Source of the DNA: Sutcliffiella deserti
GTDB lineage: Bacteria > Bacillota > Bacilli > Bacillales > Bacillaceae_I
NCBI RefSeq assembly: GCF_020037475.1
Contig: NZ_JAIQDB010000007.1
Span: 62,001-126,000, forward strand
DNA length: 64,000 bases
Direction of reading: 5' to 3'
The notes beneath the pieces are model-generated. The model worked only from the letters and a program-made list of their open reading frames with translations. It was not told where the DNA came from and made no database searches. The first letter of the stretch is position 1. The number at the start of each line of letters is the position of its first letter. This document shows positions 62,861-64,000 of the stretch, in pieces. The translations under genes and the position numbers were made by a program.

Positions 62861-63307
62861 TTAGCGGATAAACGCCTCTCTTTGTTCAGAGAAAGCATCA
62901 ACCAGCCATCTGGGATGCATCGGTAGCAAGTCATGTGGAAGTCTGTTTGGAGCAAAGTATTCTAGTTCAACCATTTCCTTGTTCTTGGTTGCAGTAGTAC
63001 CGCCAATAATTTCCGCTTGAAAATAAGAGGTCACAAATTGGACCAATCTTCCATCAGGATATTCAAAGGTTTGCGATTCAGGATCAGAGTAGATACCGAT
63101 AAGCTTTTGTGGCTCTATATGCAAACCTGTATCCTGGTAAACTTCCCGTATGGCTGCTTGCTCGACGGTTTCTCCAGGCTGTACGTGTCCTGCTGGAATG
63201 GACCATAGTCCCACATCGGCTCTTTTTTGTAAGAGTATTCTCTTTTGATTATCAAAAATAATCACTGCTACCGCAGGGTACATACTAATCTGTTTCTGTT
63301 TATTCAT
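62861..63307 (-). CDS. NUDIX-fold protein with altered Nudix box
   Basis: 148-aa NUDIX-fold protein: VAVIIFDNQKRILLQKRADVGLWSIPAGHV leads into GHVQPGETVEQAAIREVYQDTGL. The box should read G-x5-E-x7-REUxEE; here the last pair is Q-D, so one metal-binding Glu is Gln and the other Asp. Activity may be changed or lost; nearby acidic residues may compensate. ATG with AGGAGTATTC-like weak site (AGGAG) upstream. Confidence 0.85.
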   Translation of the reverse strand: MNKQKQISMYPAVAVIIFDNQKRILLQKRADVGLWSIPAGHVQPGETVEQAAIREVYQDTGLHIEPQKLIGIYSDPESQTFEYPDGRLVQFVTSYFQAEIIGGTTATKNKEMVELEYFAPNRLPHDLLPMHPRWLVDAFSEQREAFIR

Positions 63308-63495
63308 AGGAATACTCCTAACAATTCATTTTTTCATTAGTCTAACGCGGACAACCTGTACTTTCAATGGAAACCCTTTTTATTTTAGATAAATAGGTCT
63401 TTTTCCCGATGAAATATTCCAATATGTTCTTATTGATAGTTAGAAGCTACTAAAAACACTAGTTTTATTGATTGAACCTACTCTTCTACAGAAAA

Positions 63496-63520
63496 AAACA
63501 GCGCCCATTATAGACGCTGA
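63496..63520 (-). terminator. Terminator of the 105-aa gene
   Basis: CAGCG...CGCTG stem overlapping the last codons, with TTTTTTT after it on the minus strand. Confidence 0.7.
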
Positions 63521-63825
63521 TTTAAGCCATTCATCGTTTTTATATCCTCTTTTGTCTGATCTGTTCCTAATTCATAGATAGATGTAAAAATACGATCTAC
63601 TAGGGACTGCTGAAGATTACGACGCTCTTGCCCTCTACTTTCGCTCCATGGCTTCATCAAGGGTTCAGGGCTGTATTCGGAGTCATGGAGATTTCCAAAC
63701 ATATGTTCAATCTCCATAATCTCTTTCTCAGTAGCCATTATTTCATAATAATTCACTTGATCATCAAATGGCTCTCGATGTATTTCACCGGTATCCAATG
63801 TTACGTAATATAACCGCTTCTCCAT
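63508..63825 (-). CDS. Uncharacterised 105-aa acidic protein
   Basis: Soluble, acidic protein beginning MEKRLYYVTLDTGEIHREPF with DDQVNYYEIMATEKEIMEIE; no membrane segment or Cys. I recall similar Bacillus hypotheticals but no function. Start at ATG 63825 with AGGAGGG nine bases upstream. The upstream 34-aa gene ends inside this ribosome site, so the two are coupled. Confidence 0.75.
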   Translation of the reverse strand: MEKRLYYVTLDTGEIHREPFDDQVNYYEIMATEKEIMEIEHMFGNLHDSEYSPEPLMKPWSESRGQERRNLQQSLVDRIFTSIYELGTDQTKEDIKTMNGLNQRL

Positions 63826-63838
63826 AAGCTTTTCCCTC

Positions 63839-63943
63839 CTATTGTGTACGAGGTGTTTTTTTCTTTTGTTTAAAATATTCAAATCCTTTTTTAATTAAAA
63901 TAGGCAACACTGCAATAAACATTCTCTTAAACAGCCTTTTCAT
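63839..63943 (-). CDS. Uncharacterised 34-aa basic hydrophobic peptide
   Basis: MKRLFKRMFIAVLPILIKKG followed by a Lys-rich tail: an amphipathic or short membrane helix with basic ends. AAGGAGG lies nine bases before the ATG. Its TAG stop overlaps the TAGGAGGG ribosome site of the 105-aa gene, which suggests translational coupling. Family not recognised. Confidence 0.55.
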   Translation of the reverse strand: MKRLFKRMFIAVLPILIKKGFEYFKQKKKTPRTQ

Positions 63944-64000
63944 TCCAATCGCCTCCTTGGTCTATATAATACATTTACCCCTCTTTTTCTAGGCCGAAAC

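Overview
The window is chromosomal DNA from a low-GC, Gram-positive, endospore-forming-type member of the Bacillaceae. Evidence: strong AGGAGG-type ribosome binding sites with frequent TTG/GTG starts, perfect CcpA cre sites, PerR-type operators, and a gene neighbourhood (rlmD/yfjO, alkA/yfjP, pdaA, yfkAB, yfkD, yfkF, yfkH, YtxH-type/yfkI, yfkJ, yfkK) that follows the Bacillus subtilis yfj-yfk region. I recognised no rRNA, tRNA, prophage, transposase or CRISPR. The species cannot be fixed from sequence alone.

Layout. 0-2.4 kb: DedA protein (cut by the window start), UppP and a VLRF1/aeRF1-type protein. 2.6-17 kb (all minus strand): a complete fructan/fructo-oligosaccharide locus. It reads, in transcription order, sensor kinase (YesM type), AraC-type response regulator (YesN type), a membrane-anchored solute-binding protein, DUF624 protein, two LplB/LplC-type permeases, a lipoprotein binding protein, a GH32 fructanase, a fructokinase and a LamG-GH32 protein. 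Two promoters in this locus share one architecture: a perfect cre, then two direct repeats 23 bp apart, then a -10 box at identical distance. 17-25 kb: SDR dehydrogenase, several microproteins, GNAT, KatG, a MerR regulator with its own 19-bp-spacer promoter. 25-33 kb: a repeat array, marR-tyrS (MarR apparently starting at an ATT codon), two NUDIX proteins, APH-like kinase, small membrane proteins and unknowns. 34-49 kb: RNA/DNA modification and repair genes, PdaA, fumarase, CYP152 peroxygenase, YfkAB radical SAM, YfkD, YczE-like, DUF2254, OsmC and MFS proteins. 49-56 kb: PerR-box-preceded P1B-4 ATPase (PfeT type), repeat arrays, YfkH, YtxH protein, a broken yfkJ phosphatase, YfkK and others. 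57-61 kb: OmpR-type response regulator, kinase and HtrA protease in one run. 61-64 kb: NCS2 purine permease, NUDIX protein and small genes.

How it works together. The fructan locus would sense oligofructose outside the cell (kinase plus anchored binding protein), switch on import (no ATPase gene is present, so a shared MsmX-type ATPase is presumed), hydrolyse oligomers inside the cell (neither GH32 has a signal peptide) and phosphorylate fructose, all under carbon catabolite control. KatG and the PfeT-type pump suggest a peroxide/iron stress theme through PerR. Intergenic space is rich in non-coding elements: two MITE-like families with GGCT-type terminal inverted repeats and several short tandem arrays, none with an associated transposase here.
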